A stretch of DNA of 64,000 nucleotides from Sorangium aterium. Its GTDB lineage: Bacteria > Myxococcota_A > Polyangia > Polyangiales > Polyangiaceae. The stretch lies in the NCBI RefSeq assembly GCF_028368935.1, contig NZ_JAQNDK010000003.1, forward strand, positions 806,001-870,000, in the 5' to 3' direction. The first letter of the stretch is position 1. Each line of letters opens with the position of its first letter. The notes under the pieces were generated by a model. The model was not told the origin of the DNA. It was given only the letters and a program-made list of their open reading frames with translations, and ran no database searches. Positions 26,474-34,597 of this stretch are shown in pieces. A program made the translations under genes and the position numbers.

Positions 26474-28164
26474 TGCGTCAACTCCCTCTCCACGAACGAT
26501 CCCAGCGCGACATAATCCCGGTACAGCGCGTCATAGAGCCTGGCGCGCTCGGGATCCGGCAGATACCGGGCCTCGGTCCCAGACGACATCGCGCGCTGCG
26601 CGTCCTCGACCGTGGCGTGCAGGCCGGCGGCGGTCGCGGCGAACATCGCCGCGCCCAGCGCGACCGGCTGCTCGCCGGCGCGGACCTCGACGGTCATGTC
26701 GAGCACGTCCGAGAGGACCTGCATGGTGAGCGGGCTCTTTCGCGCGACGCCGCCGACACCAATGATGCCGTCGATGCGGAGCCCCTCGGATCGGAAGCGC
26801 TCGACGATGGCGCGCGATCCGAACGCGATCCCCTCCACGAGCGCGCGGTAGATCCGCGGGGCGTCCGTGCCCAGATCGAGGCCGACGATGGCGCCCTTGA
26901 GCCGCTGGTCCGCGTCCGGGGTCCTGCGCCCGTTCAGCCAGTCGAGCGCCAGCACGGAGCTCCGCGCCGGCGGGATCTCCGAGGCCGCCCGCTCCAGCTC
27001 GGGGATGATCCGCTCGATCGCCGCATCGGCGAGGGTCACGTCGGCCAGCGTCGTCCGGAGCGAATGGCCCTCGCCGGGCAGGGCAGGGAGGATGGCGAGG
27101 AGCGGCCAGCTAAGGAGCTGCTTGAACCAGGCGAAGACGTCGCCGAAGGCGGACTGCCCCGCTTCGTAGCCGATCGCGCCCGGGAGGATCGAGCCGTCGA
27201 CCTGGCCGCAGATCCCGGCGACGAGGACCTCCGGCGCGCCGGTCTTCGGGATGACGAGCATATCGCACGTGCTCGTGCCCATGACCTTGAGCAGGCGGTT
27301 CGGCTGGATGTTGCCGCCCACCGCGCCCATGTGCGCGTCGAAGGCGCCGACGGCGACGACGACGTCGGCCGGGATACCGAGCGTCGCGGCCCACCCGGGC
27401 GAGATCGTCCCGAAGGGCACGTCCGCGGTCCAGGTCTGCGAGCCGAGCGTGGCCTTGAGGGCGGGCAGGCGCGGATGGAGCCTCGCCAGGAACTCGTTCG
27501 AGGGGTAACCGTCGAACTCCGGGTGCCACATCGCCTTGTGCCCGGCGGCGCAGCGGCTCCGGCGGATCTGCCTGAGGTCGTCGGTGCCGGTCAGGACGGC
27601 GGGGATCCAGTCGCAGTGCTCCAGGACGGTGACCGCCGCGCGCGCGACCGCCGGATTCGTCTCGATGACGTGGAGCGCCTTGGCCCAGAACCACTCGGAC
27701 GAGTACACCCCGCCCTCGTACTTCGTATAGTCCACGCCGCCCCAGGTCCGGGCGACGCTGTTGATCCGAGCCGCCTCGGCCACCGCGGTGTGGTCCTTCC
27801 AGAGGATGAACATCGCGTCCGGGTCCTCCTCGAAGCCAGGGCAGAGCGCGAGAGGTCTGCCCTTCGCGTTGGCCAGGACCGGCGTGGATCCGGTGGTATC
27901 GACCGCGATCCCGCGCACCTGCGCGGCGACGTCGCTGCCCGCCTGGTCCAGGGCCGCGCGGACGGACGCCTCCATGGCATGCAGGTAGTCGAGCGGGTGC
28001 TGGCGGAACCGGTGTGCGCGCGCGTCGCAATAGAGGCCCTGCGCCCAGCGAGGGTAGGGCGCGACCGAGGCCCCCGCGAGCTCGCCGTTCCGCGCGTCCG
28101 CGACGACCGCGCGCACGGAGTCGGTGCCGAAATCGATCCCGATGACGAATGTTCCCTTGCGCAT
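26470..28164 (-). CDS. araB: L-ribulokinase
   Basis: This 564-residue FGGY-family kinase phosphorylates L-ribulose to L-ribulose 5-phosphate. The N-terminal ATPase motif is [17 protein letters not shown], the substrate region includes [20 protein letters not shown], and the C-terminal motif is [20 protein letters not shown]. The length and the fusion-free layout match AraB. It is the first gene of the ara operon. A promoter with TTGACA and a LacI-type operator lies about 50-75 bp upstream. It overlaps araA by 4 nt. Confidence 0.96.
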   Translation of the reverse strand: MRKGTFVIGIDFGTDSVRAVVADARNGELAGASVAPYPRWAQGLYCDARAHRFRQHPLDYLHAMEASVRAALDQAGSDVAAQVRGIAVDTTGSTPVLANAKGRPLALCPGFEEDPDAMFILWKDHTAVAEAARINSVARTWGGVDYTKYEGGVYSSEWFWAKALHVIETNPAVARAAVTVLEHCDWIPAVLTGTDDLRQIRRSRCAAGHKAMWHPEFDGYPSNEFLARLHPRLPALKATLGSQTWTADVPFGTISPGWAATLGIPADVVVAVGAFDAHMGAVGGNIQPNRLLKVMGTSTCDMLVIPKTGAPEVLVAGICGQVDGSILPGAIGYEAGQSAFGDVFAWFKQLLSWPLLAILPALPGEGHSLRTTLADVTLADAAIERIIPELERAASEIPPARSSVLALDWLNGRRTPDADQRLKGAIVGLDLGTDAPRIYRALVEGIAFGSRAIVERFRSEGLRIDGIIGVGGVARKSPLTMQVLSDVLDMTVEVRAGEQPVALGAAMFAATAAGLHATVEDAQRAMSSGTEARYLPDPERARLYDALYRDYVALGSFVERELTQ

Positions 28165-28212
28165 GAAGACCCGTTGGCCGGGCGAAGCCAGTTAAGGATG
28201 TGCCCCGCGTTA

Positions 28213-28241
28213 AATGTGAACGTTCACAACGTGGCTGTCAA
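28213..28241 (-). promoter_or_regulatory. Predicted araB promoter
   Basis: On the minus strand TTGACA (28241-28236) is followed after 17 nt by CACATT (28218-28213). The spacing is ideal for a housekeeping sigma factor. The LacI-type operator occupies the end of the spacer and overlaps the -10 element, so bound repressor would block polymerase. The predicted leader to the araB ATG is about 40 nt. Confidence 0.7.
28215..28228. promoter_or_regulatory. LacI-family operator O1 at the araB promoter
   Basis: TGTGAACGTTCACA is a perfect 14-bp palindrome with the central CG typical of LacI/GalR-family operators. It lies inside the predicted araB promoter. Three further sites of the same consensus are in the window. 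Confidence 0.85.
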
Positions 28242-28362
28242 TCATAATCTACTGGAACGCGACGCTTCCAAGGTCCCGGAGGATGAACCAGGCTGCAACT
28301 CTCCTCTCGTGCGGTCAGGCCGGGGAGGGGACGAGGGGCCGCTGGCTGGAGCGAGCACGAGC

Positions 28363-28452
<90 letters not shown>

Positions 28453-28453
28453 G

Positions 28454-28469
28454 ACGTGAACGTTCACGT
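28454..28469. promoter_or_regulatory. LacI-family operator O2 upstream of araB
   Basis: ACGTGAACGTTCACGT is a perfect 16-bp palindrome sharing GTGAACGTTCAC with O1. Its centre is 240 bp from that of O1, and only one base separates it from the end of the hexanucleotide repeat. It is well placed as an auxiliary operator for a repression loop. The whole 28165-28548 stretch holds no gene, only the araB promoter, O1, the repeat and O2. Confidence 0.8.
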
Positions 28470-28548
28470 TGGTGGCCGATGGTGGAGTGAAGGGGGAGTG
28501 CCCTGAGCGTGACCGAAGGAGCTTGGCTGATGCCTCGGGGGACGCGGC

Positions 28549-29115
28549 TCAGCCGCCTTCGAGGCAGATCCTGCGAACGAAGCGCCTCACGGTCGAGGCG
28601 CGATGCTCGGCGTAGTAGCCCTCCGCCGCCGCTCTCGACGACTCGCCCGGCGCGTCGAGGCAGTCTGCGATGATCTCGTAGCCGTCCTGGAGATGGTTCG
28701 GGTCGCCGGGATGCGTGCGACGATATTCGTGCACGAGCTCCCGCATGCGCGCGCCGTTCCGCGCGCCCATCGCGTCGTTCAGCAGCCCGATCAGGCCGTT
28801 CTCATGCTGTATCTCGACGTGGCGCTGCGTGATGGGGTGGGGGTGGGCGGGGCCTTCGTGTCGGTCGTCGGGGCTCGGCCCGATGACAGGCAGGTCGTCG
28901 ATCGCCGCGGCGAGCGTGGTGCTGCCGGCCGACGCCAGCGGCTCGTTCGTCCCATGGCGCGACGTCGCCTCGCGCGGCGCCGCCTCTCGCGACGCCTCCT
29001 GCCGAGAGGGAGGCAGCCGTCGCGCGTCGGGCTCTCGAGAGCGATGCACGAGGTAGAGCGCGGCGACGAGGAGCAGCAGCGCGGCGGCGAACCCGCGCCT
29101 GCGCGCCGACCTCAT
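28549..29115 (-). CDS. Membrane-anchored protein of unknown function
   Basis: This 188-residue protein was not recognised. The start ATG (29115) overlaps the stop of the M64 peptidase gene by 4 nt (ATGA). The N-terminus has basic residues and one hydrophobic helix (GFAAALLLLVAALYLVH), so it is inner-membrane anchored or exported with an uncleaved signal. A polar Arg/Glu/Ser/Pro linker follows to about residue 95. The rest is a helical region (NGLIGLLNDAMGARNGARMR, then HPGDPNHLQDGYEIIADC) with two cysteines near the C-terminus. It is the last gene of the operon behind the DUF1592/DUF1552 pair. Confidence 0.75.
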   Translation of the reverse strand: MRSARRRGFAAALLLLVAALYLVHRSREPDARRLPPSRQEASREAAPREATSRHGTNEPLASAGSTTLAAAIDDLPVIGPSPDDRHEGPAHPHPITQRHVEIQHENGLIGLLNDAMGARNGARMRELVHEYRRTHPGDPNHLQDGYEIIADCLDAPGESSRAAAEGYYAEHRASTVRRFVRRICLEGG

Positions 29116-30551
29116 GGAATCGTCACGGTCCACGTCACCGTCTGTTGCGAGCGGGGCCAGTTGTCGCGACCCCAGCAGGGATCGTAGTAACGAGGATCGG
29201 TCGAGGGAGGAGGGTCGAGGCACTCGCCGCTGCGGTAGCGCACCAGCTCTTCGCCGGCGTTGTCGTAGGCCTTGGCGACGATGGTGTGGGTGCCCGAAGC
29301 GAGGCCCGCCGCGGCGACGTCGTAGACGGGGCCGCCGTCCGTCGCGATCACCTCGCCGTCGAGCGTCCAGTCCACGCTGATGACGTCGGGATCGATCACG
29401 TCGAGCGCGAGCGTCTCCGGATCCGTGACGGTCCCTGCGGGCGGATCCGCCGAGTCGATCGGCCTGACGCGCATCCAGATGTCCATGATCATCTTCTCGC
29501 GCGAGACCGGATTGAAGCTCGTGTTCTTGTTGTCTCCGAACAGGCTGTTCATCATCGAGTTCGAGGACGGGCGGTACTGCCCGCCATCGACGTAGCGGCT
29601 GCCGATGAACGTGCCCTGCACGCCCGTCGCGTCGGCGGCGTCGTACTCCAGCCACTTGTCCCACTTGCCCGCCGTCGTCGCGCAGTTGCCCGTGCTGTTC
29701 ACCTCGACGTACTCCGTGCCGCTGCCGCTGCACGTGTTCGCGCCGCAGGCGGAGCCCGTCGCCTTGGCGCAATACTCGTCGGCGAGCTGATGGAAGCCGT
29801 GGCCACCTTCGTGCAAGGCCGCTCCGGCGGCCTCCTCATGCGCGCCGGACCAGAGCATCCAGGCCGAGCCCGTGTTCCACCAGCGATCGTTGTTCAACAC
29901 GATGGCGTGCCAGTCGACCTCGAAGTCGTCGGGGAGGTTCGCCTTGAGCGCCTGATCCGCCTTGCGGGTGTCGCACTCTGCGAGGCGGCTCTCGTCGTCG
30001 CCCGTGCAGCCGAGCGCTCCAGGGATGCCGTTCGAGGGGCTCACCAGCTTGACGGCGCAGATGTTGACGAACTTGCGATACCTGCCGTACGGCTCGCCGA
30101 TCGGGCTGCTGAACCGCTTGGCCATCGCCTCCTCGATGTGCTCGATGTACGTGGTGTTCACGGTCGTGGCGTCGTAGCCGTCGCCCACGATGACGTAGTT
30201 GACGCGGTTTTCGGGTGGCCCCGCGCTCTCGATGGCCACGCCGTTCGCGCCGCAGTCGAGCACGTAAGCGGGGCCGCCTCCTCCTGTGCCGCCGGGCACG
30301 AAGCTCCCCCCGGCGCCCGTGCCGGTGGACCCGCTCTGTGCTGCGCCGCCCGCGCCGCCTGCGCCGCCCGAGCCCGGAGCTCCGCTGCCTGTTGCTCCGC
30401 CGCTGGCAGAGCCGCCAGACGCAGAGGTGCCGCTCGCCGACGTGCCGCCGCCGTCGGTCGTCGCCGCGGGGCTGTCCGGTGCCTCGCCGCAGGCGCAGAG
30501 CGCCGCCAGGCTCAAGGCGTGCAGGTTGCAGATCGACTTCATCCTCTTCAC
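29112..30551 (-). CDS. M64-family (IgA-peptidase-like) metallopeptidase lipoprotein
   Basis: This 479-residue lipoprotein has lipobox LCAC and a Gly/Ala/Ser linker to about residue 90. The catalytic region contains ALHEGGHGFHQLADEY (about residues 246-260), the HExxH-type zinc motif followed by the DEY characteristic of peptidase family M64. NYVIVGDGYDATTV near the domain start also fits that family. The C-terminal ~120 residues look like an Ig-like beta domain (DVISVDWTLDGEVIATDGG). It is anchored at the cell surface or periplasmic face. It is translationally coupled to the small membrane protein downstream and lies 70 bp after the DUF1552 gene. The substrate is unknown. Confidence 0.87.
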   Translation of the reverse strand: MKRMKSICNLHALSLAALCACGEAPDSPAATTDGGGTSASGTSASGGSASGGATGSGAPGSGGAGGAGGAAQSGSTGTGAGGSFVPGGTGGGGPAYVLDCGANGVAIESAGPPENRVNYVIVGDGYDATTVNTTYIEHIEEAMAKRFSSPIGEPYGRYRKFVNICAVKLVSPSNGIPGALGCTGDDESRLAECDTRKADQALKANLPDDFEVDWHAIVLNNDRWWNTGSAWMLWSGAHEEAAGAALHEGGHGFHQLADEYCAKATGSACGANTCSGSGTEYVEVNSTGNCATTAGKWDKWLEYDAADATGVQGTFIGSRYVDGGQYRPSSNSMMNSLFGDNKNTSFNPVSREKMIMDIWMRVRPIDSADPPAGTVTDPETLALDVIDPDVISVDWTLDGEVIATDGGPVYDVAAAGLASGTHTIVAKAYDNAGEELVRYRSGECLDPPPSTDPRYYDPCWGRDNWPRSQQTVTWTVTIP

Positions 30552-30621
30552 CTCACGACCCCTCGCAGGCGGCGTCTACGCCCGGCTCGGCTCTACCGTA
30601 TCCGATCTCCGAGGCCCACGG

Positions 30622-32058
30622 TCACCCGAACAGCCCCTCGATCGCCGAGGTCCGCTGGTCCTTGTCCCCCATCACGAGATCCGGTGCCCCGAACGAGGCC
30701 GCGATCGCCATCCACAGGTCGTTGGTGGAGCGGCCGCCGCGGTTGCCGTTGTTCCACACCTGCCCGCCGCGCAGCTTGGTGCCCTCGCCGCCGAACAGCA
30801 CCCACGCCATCTTGTCCCAGTTGTGATGCCGCGTGCCGACCTCCGTGATGTACGGGACCAGCGTGGTGTCGAGCAGCGTCCCGCCCGTCACGTCCTTGGT
30901 CTCCGCGAGCTCCTTCAGGAAGCCGGCGACGTAGCCGGCGTAGAACTCTTCCACCCGCGTGAGGAACTCGAGCGTGTCGGGTGTATCGGGATCGTGGCTC
31001 GTTGTGTGGTGCACCTTGAAGATGGAGGAGTTGGGGGGCCACAGCTCGCCGAAGCTCACGTGGTTCGTTCCAGGGGACCACTGGAACGTGACCACGCGCG
31101 TCAGGTCGCAGCGGAACGCCGCCTTGATCACGGCGAAGTGGAGCGCGCCGATGCGCGCGTGCTTCACGTCGTCGCGCTCCGAGACGACGTGCGAGCCGCC
31201 GTAGGGATCGATGTGCCCGCTCACCTGGATGACCTCGGGCTCCTGGGGCATACCGCAGGTCGCGGGATCCCTCGGGTCCGCGTCGAACTCCGCCTCGACC
31301 TCGCGGATGGCGGCGGCGTGCCCCTCCAGCGCCTCTCGCTGGGAGCTCGGCGCCAGGCTCTGAAGGCGCTTCAGGTCCTTCATCGCGAAGTCCAGCACGC
31401 TCTTCTTCTGGAGGCGCGCCCGCGCCAGGGCATCCAGGTTGTCGTTCGTCGGGCCGCCCGGCATCAGCGTGCCGAACACCCGCCGGTACACCTCTTGCGG
31501 CTGGTAGTAGGGCGTCATCGGCGCCCGCGCGCCCGAATAGGACATGTGGCGGGTCGACACCTCGGGCGTGTCGGCGCGGTTGTCGCAGGACACCTGGAGC
31601 GACGCGATGGGCGTGCCCTGGAGCTCGGCCGACTGCTTCACGAGCAGCTGGTCGATGCTCGGCGCCTCGGCCATCGGATCGTCGCCGCCGTTGCCCGGGT
31701 ACAGCTGCTTGGTCCGCGTCCCCGTGCACATCAGCACCGTCCCGCGCTCGTGGCCGCCGCCGACGGACCCCTCGTGCGGCAGCTTCAGGTCGCGCATCAC
31801 GATCATCCGAGACTTCATGGCCTCGAACGGGGTCAGGATGCGGGAGAGCGTGAAGTTGGTCCCGTTGCCTTGCGGCCAGTAGTTCTCGTACACGGTGCCC
31901 ACGGGGCGCTGCACGATCAGCAGGCGCCTCGGGGGCGCCGCGCCCTCCGCGGCCGACTCGAGGCCCTTGAGCACCGTGACGAGACCCGCGGCGGCGCCGA
32001 TGCCTTGCAGGAAGCGGCGGCGAGACCATCCATAAGAAAGGTTGTAGCCCACGGTCAT
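30622..32058 (-). CDS. DUF1552 protein with Tat-type signal
   Basis: This 478-residue protein matches the DUF1552 family. It has an N-terminal twin-arginine signal (SRRRFLQGIGAAAGLV) and then PPRRLLIVQRPVGTVYENYW, with GGGHERGTVLMCTGT and SIDQLLVKQSA further on. A late region resembles the DUF1501/sulfatase-like fold (DTTLVPYITEVGTRHHNWDK, GGRSTNDLWMAIA). The biochemical function is not established. The ATG at 32058 overlaps the DUF1592 stop by 4 nt, as is usual for this pair in myxobacteria and planctomycetes. Export by Tat suggests folding in the cytoplasm, perhaps with a cofactor. Confidence 0.87.
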   Translation of the reverse strand: MTVGYNLSYGWSRRRFLQGIGAAAGLVTVLKGLESAAEGAAPPRRLLIVQRPVGTVYENYWPQGNGTNFTLSRILTPFEAMKSRMIVMRDLKLPHEGSVGGGHERGTVLMCTGTRTKQLYPGNGGDDPMAEAPSIDQLLVKQSAELQGTPIASLQVSCDNRADTPEVSTRHMSYSGARAPMTPYYQPQEVYRRVFGTLMPGGPTNDNLDALARARLQKKSVLDFAMKDLKRLQSLAPSSQREALEGHAAAIREVEAEFDADPRDPATCGMPQEPEVIQVSGHIDPYGGSHVVSERDDVKHARIGALHFAVIKAAFRCDLTRVVTFQWSPGTNHVSFGELWPPNSSIFKVHHTTSHDPDTPDTLEFLTRVEEFYAGYVAGFLKELAETKDVTGGTLLDTTLVPYITEVGTRHHNWDKMAWVLFGGEGTKLRGGQVWNNGNRGGRSTNDLWMAIAASFGAPDLVMGDKDQRTSAIEGLFG

Positions 32059-33806
32059 TCCTCCTTGGCGCGCTCGGTCAGCGCGGGCGACGTCACGATG
32101 GCTTTCACGACGTTGGCCAGCGTCCGCTGGCCCTCTGGCAGCGCCTCGATCACGCGTCCGACCTGACAGTCGCGGACCCCGAGCGTCTCATCGTCCGTGC
32201 CGTAGGTCAGCAGGTGCCGCGTGATGCAGGCGGCGAACCCGTCGTTCTGCGCGACGGCCTCGGCGAACTCGACGGCGCTCGCGTAGCTCCCCGCGACCTC
32301 GGCGATGTTGCCCAGGTTGACGCGCGCGTCGATCGGCTCCCCGTCGAGGGTGTCGCGGTACCGGCCGACCGGATCGTAGTTCTCGAGCAGCAGGCCGAAC
32401 GCGTCGAACTGGGCGTGACACGCGGCGCAGGTGGAGTTCGCGGCGCGCGCGTCGGCGCGCTCGCGCTCGGTCATGTCGGCCTCGAGCAGCTCCTTGATCG
32501 CGTCCGAGAGCGACTCCGGGGGCGACGGGATCTTCCCGAGGCAGAGCAGGGCGCCGCGCACGAAGAGCCCTCGCGCCACCACGCTCGTGTTGTCGGTCCG
32601 GGCCAGCGCCGCGAGCAGGCCGGGCTGCGTGAGGATCCCGGCGCGCTCGTCGGCCGGGAGCTCGACCTTGCTGAACTCCTCCGGGCTCGATCCCGTGTGC
32701 TCCACGCCGTAGACCTTCGCGAGCACGGCGTTCACGAACGTCTCCCTCGTGGTGAGCAGCTCCGACACGTCCGCTCCGCGGTTCCACAGGAGGTCGTCCA
32801 CGAGCAGCTCGGTCTCGTGGAACATGCTCGCCTGGAGCGCGGGGGTGTACTCCGGGAAGAGCCCAGGATCCTTCACCGTGCCGAAGAGGTTGCTGAGCCC
32901 CCACGCCGCGATCAGCGTGGTGTTCAGGCTGCTGCGCGTCTCGGGCTTCTCGAGGAGGCGCTCGGCCTGGCGCGCCAGCTCCTCCGGATCGTTCAGGGCC
33001 CCGGAGTCGGCGGCGGCGGCGAGCTCCTCGTCCGGCAGGCTGTCCGTCAAGAAGAACGAGAGCTCGCTCGCGACCTCGTGCGCGGCGAGCTTCACCACGT
33101 CGCCGTCCGCGTCGCCGCCGAGCTCGGTGCGGTAGGAGAAGGAGGGGGACGCGATGAGCGCCTCGAGCGCGAGCGAGACGCCCCGCTCGTAGCTCGTCTC
33201 CTTCCCGAGCGCATAGACCGACCACAGGTTGTCGAGCTCCGCCTGCTCCACGGGCCGGCGGAACGCCCGTTGCGCGAACTTCGTCAGAAACGTCTTGGCG
33301 CAGGCGTCGTCTCCGTCGGGGGCGCACCCCGTCACCTGCTCGAAGCGCCCCGAGATGCTCTCGGCCGCGTAGGCAGCCCTCGCGAGCCGCGTATGCACAA
33401 GGGAGGTCCCCACGACAAGGCCCTTCTTGGCAAACGGCTTCGTCCGCGCGTCCGGCGCCTGCTCCGCCTCGATGGCCTCGTCCCCCAGGAGACCGCGGAT
33501 GGCGTTGATGAACTGAAGGTCGGCGAGCAGCACGACCCGTCGTTCGAGCCGCGGGTTGCACAGGGCGTCTCCGCCGCCCGAGGAGCTCGTGCCGCCGCCC
33601 GTCGGGTTCGCGCCGGCGCCCGAGGAGTGAGAGGAGCCAGAGGAGCTCGAGTTGCCGCCGATATCACCCACGCACCCTGCAACGAGGAGCGAAGTGCACG
33701 CGGCCGCTCGCAGCAGCCGGGAGGCCGCCCCGCTGTGAGTGGATGTTTCCACCTTCCATCGATCACACGCGGCGTTCGGGCCGCTATCGTGAGTGGAAGA
33801 TTTCAT
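32055..33806 (-). CDS. DUF1592/DUF1588-type lipoprotein with a CxxCH motif
   Basis: This protein is about 583 residues, with lipobox VAGC some 45 residues from the chosen ATG (33806). A GTG at 33752 would give a more usual signal length, so the start is uncertain. After a Ser/Gly linker it shows the successive DUF1587/1592/1588/1585 blocks: RRVVLLADLQFINAIRGLLG, FAQRAFRRPVEQAELDNLW, RGVSLALEALIASPSFSYRT, TQPGLLAALARTDNTSVVAR, and near residue 459 a c-type haem motif in STCAACHAQFDAFG. The family is thought to be cytochrome-related and is uncharacterised. It is the first gene of a four-gene operon (DUF1592, DUF1552, M64, membrane protein) lying behind a LacI-operator promoter. Confidence 0.87.
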   Translation of the reverse strand: MKSSTHDSGPNAACDRWKVETSTHSGAASRLLRAAACTSLLVAGCVGDIGGNSSSSGSSHSSGAGANPTGGGTSSSGGGDALCNPRLERRVVLLADLQFINAIRGLLGDEAIEAEQAPDARTKPFAKKGLVVGTSLVHTRLARAAYAAESISGRFEQVTGCAPDGDDACAKTFLTKFAQRAFRRPVEQAELDNLWSVYALGKETSYERGVSLALEALIASPSFSYRTELGGDADGDVVKLAAHEVASELSFFLTDSLPDEELAAAADSGALNDPEELARQAERLLEKPETRSSLNTTLIAAWGLSNLFGTVKDPGLFPEYTPALQASMFHETELLVDDLLWNRGADVSELLTTRETFVNAVLAKVYGVEHTGSSPEEFSKVELPADERAGILTQPGLLAALARTDNTSVVARGLFVRGALLCLGKIPSPPESLSDAIKELLEADMTERERADARAANSTCAACHAQFDAFGLLLENYDPVGRYRDTLDGEPIDARVNLGNIAEVAGSYASAVEFAEAVAQNDGFAACITRHLLTYGTDDETLGVRDCQVGRVIEALPEGQRTLANVVKAIVTSPALTERAKEE

Positions 33807-34173
33807 GGCTTCTGCTGCGCGACCTCGGCGATCGAGCCACATCGGCGCTTTGCGGGGCGCACGCCTCAAGGCGGCGGCCAATAAAGAAGATAATTTCACA
33901 CGATCCCTCCTGTGAGTCCGCCTGCTGTGTGAAAAAGTGCCTTGCTGACGTCCAGGGCTGCGCTAGATGATCTGGCGCCGCACCGCGTAACACCTTCACG
34001 AACCGCCGCTGCCGCGCGGGCCGACCCTGGTTGGCCATGGCGTGTGAGGCGAGCGCACGGCGCAGCAGGTCAGACCCGCCGCCTCTCCCCGCGCTGACAT
34101 CGATGACGAGTGCCCCGCTGCATAGACGTACGACGACGACCTAGCCGGTGCAATGCCTAAGGATGTTCCCCGA

Positions 34174-34202
34174 ATTGTGAGCGTTCACATCTCTCGTGTC
34201 AA
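34174..34202 (-). promoter_or_regulatory. Predicted promoter facing the DUF1592 operon
   Basis: On the minus strand TTGACA (34202-34197), a 17-nt spacer and CACAAT (34179-34174). Element, spacing and operator placement are the same as at araB. The leader to the DUF1592 start would be about 360 nt, which is long, so a second downstream promoter is possible. Confidence 0.6.
34176..34189. promoter_or_regulatory. LacI-family operator O3
   Basis: TGTGAGCGTTCACA differs from O1 by one base and overlaps the -10 region of the minus-strand promoter. It is 422 bp upstream of the chosen regulator start. Confidence 0.82.
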
Positions 34203-34533
34203 CTGGAATCGGCTGGTACCCCAACGATTTCTGAACCGGTTGAGTACGAGCGCCAGCGGCGTTCCTCCGAAGCCCGCCCTCCAGGGGAGGAGGGGCCGGG
34301 CTGTGGACCTGATCGACGGGGCCACGCTCGCCGGCAGCGGCCGGCATGCCGTTCGCATAGGCCAGATGTGAGAGCCGGCGTGAAATCTGCGGGATCGATC
34401 GTGGGCCCACCGGGAATGGCATCTACGACGACGAACAGCGTCGGTGCCGCGCTCGATCCCGATGGCGACGATCCCCGGCGCGCACCCGCCCAGTGACGCG
34501 AAAGCCGAGTGAAATGAAGAACTCCGACCAGTA

Positions 34534-34547
34534 TGTGAACGCTCACA
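34534..34547. promoter_or_regulatory. LacI-family operator O4 upstream of the regulator gene
   Basis: TGTGAACGCTCACA (extended ATGTGAACGCTCACAT) lies 51 bp before the chosen regulator start. It would allow autorepression, or a 358-bp loop with O3. Confidence 0.82.
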
Positions 34548-34597
34548 TTGAAGAACTCCGTTCCAATCGACCGCCCCGCGACTATCCTCCCGCGCCG

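Larger units (their letters stand above)
33807..34597. other. Divergent control region between the DUF1592 operon and the LacI-type regulator
   Basis: This 791-bp region has no supported gene. It contains two LacI-type operators (34176-34189 and 34534-34547), a TTGACA-N17-CACAAT promoter facing the DUF1592 gene, and an AT-richer patch at 33885-33930. The 12-bp direct repeat TGAAGAACTCCG occurs at 34515-34526 and 34549-34560, on either side of the second operator. Confidence 0.7.

Noticed and set aside
33784-34038. An 84-codon minus-strand frame in the DUF1592 leader
   Set aside because: No ribosome-binding site, no recognisable features, and it overlaps the DUF1592 start out of frame.
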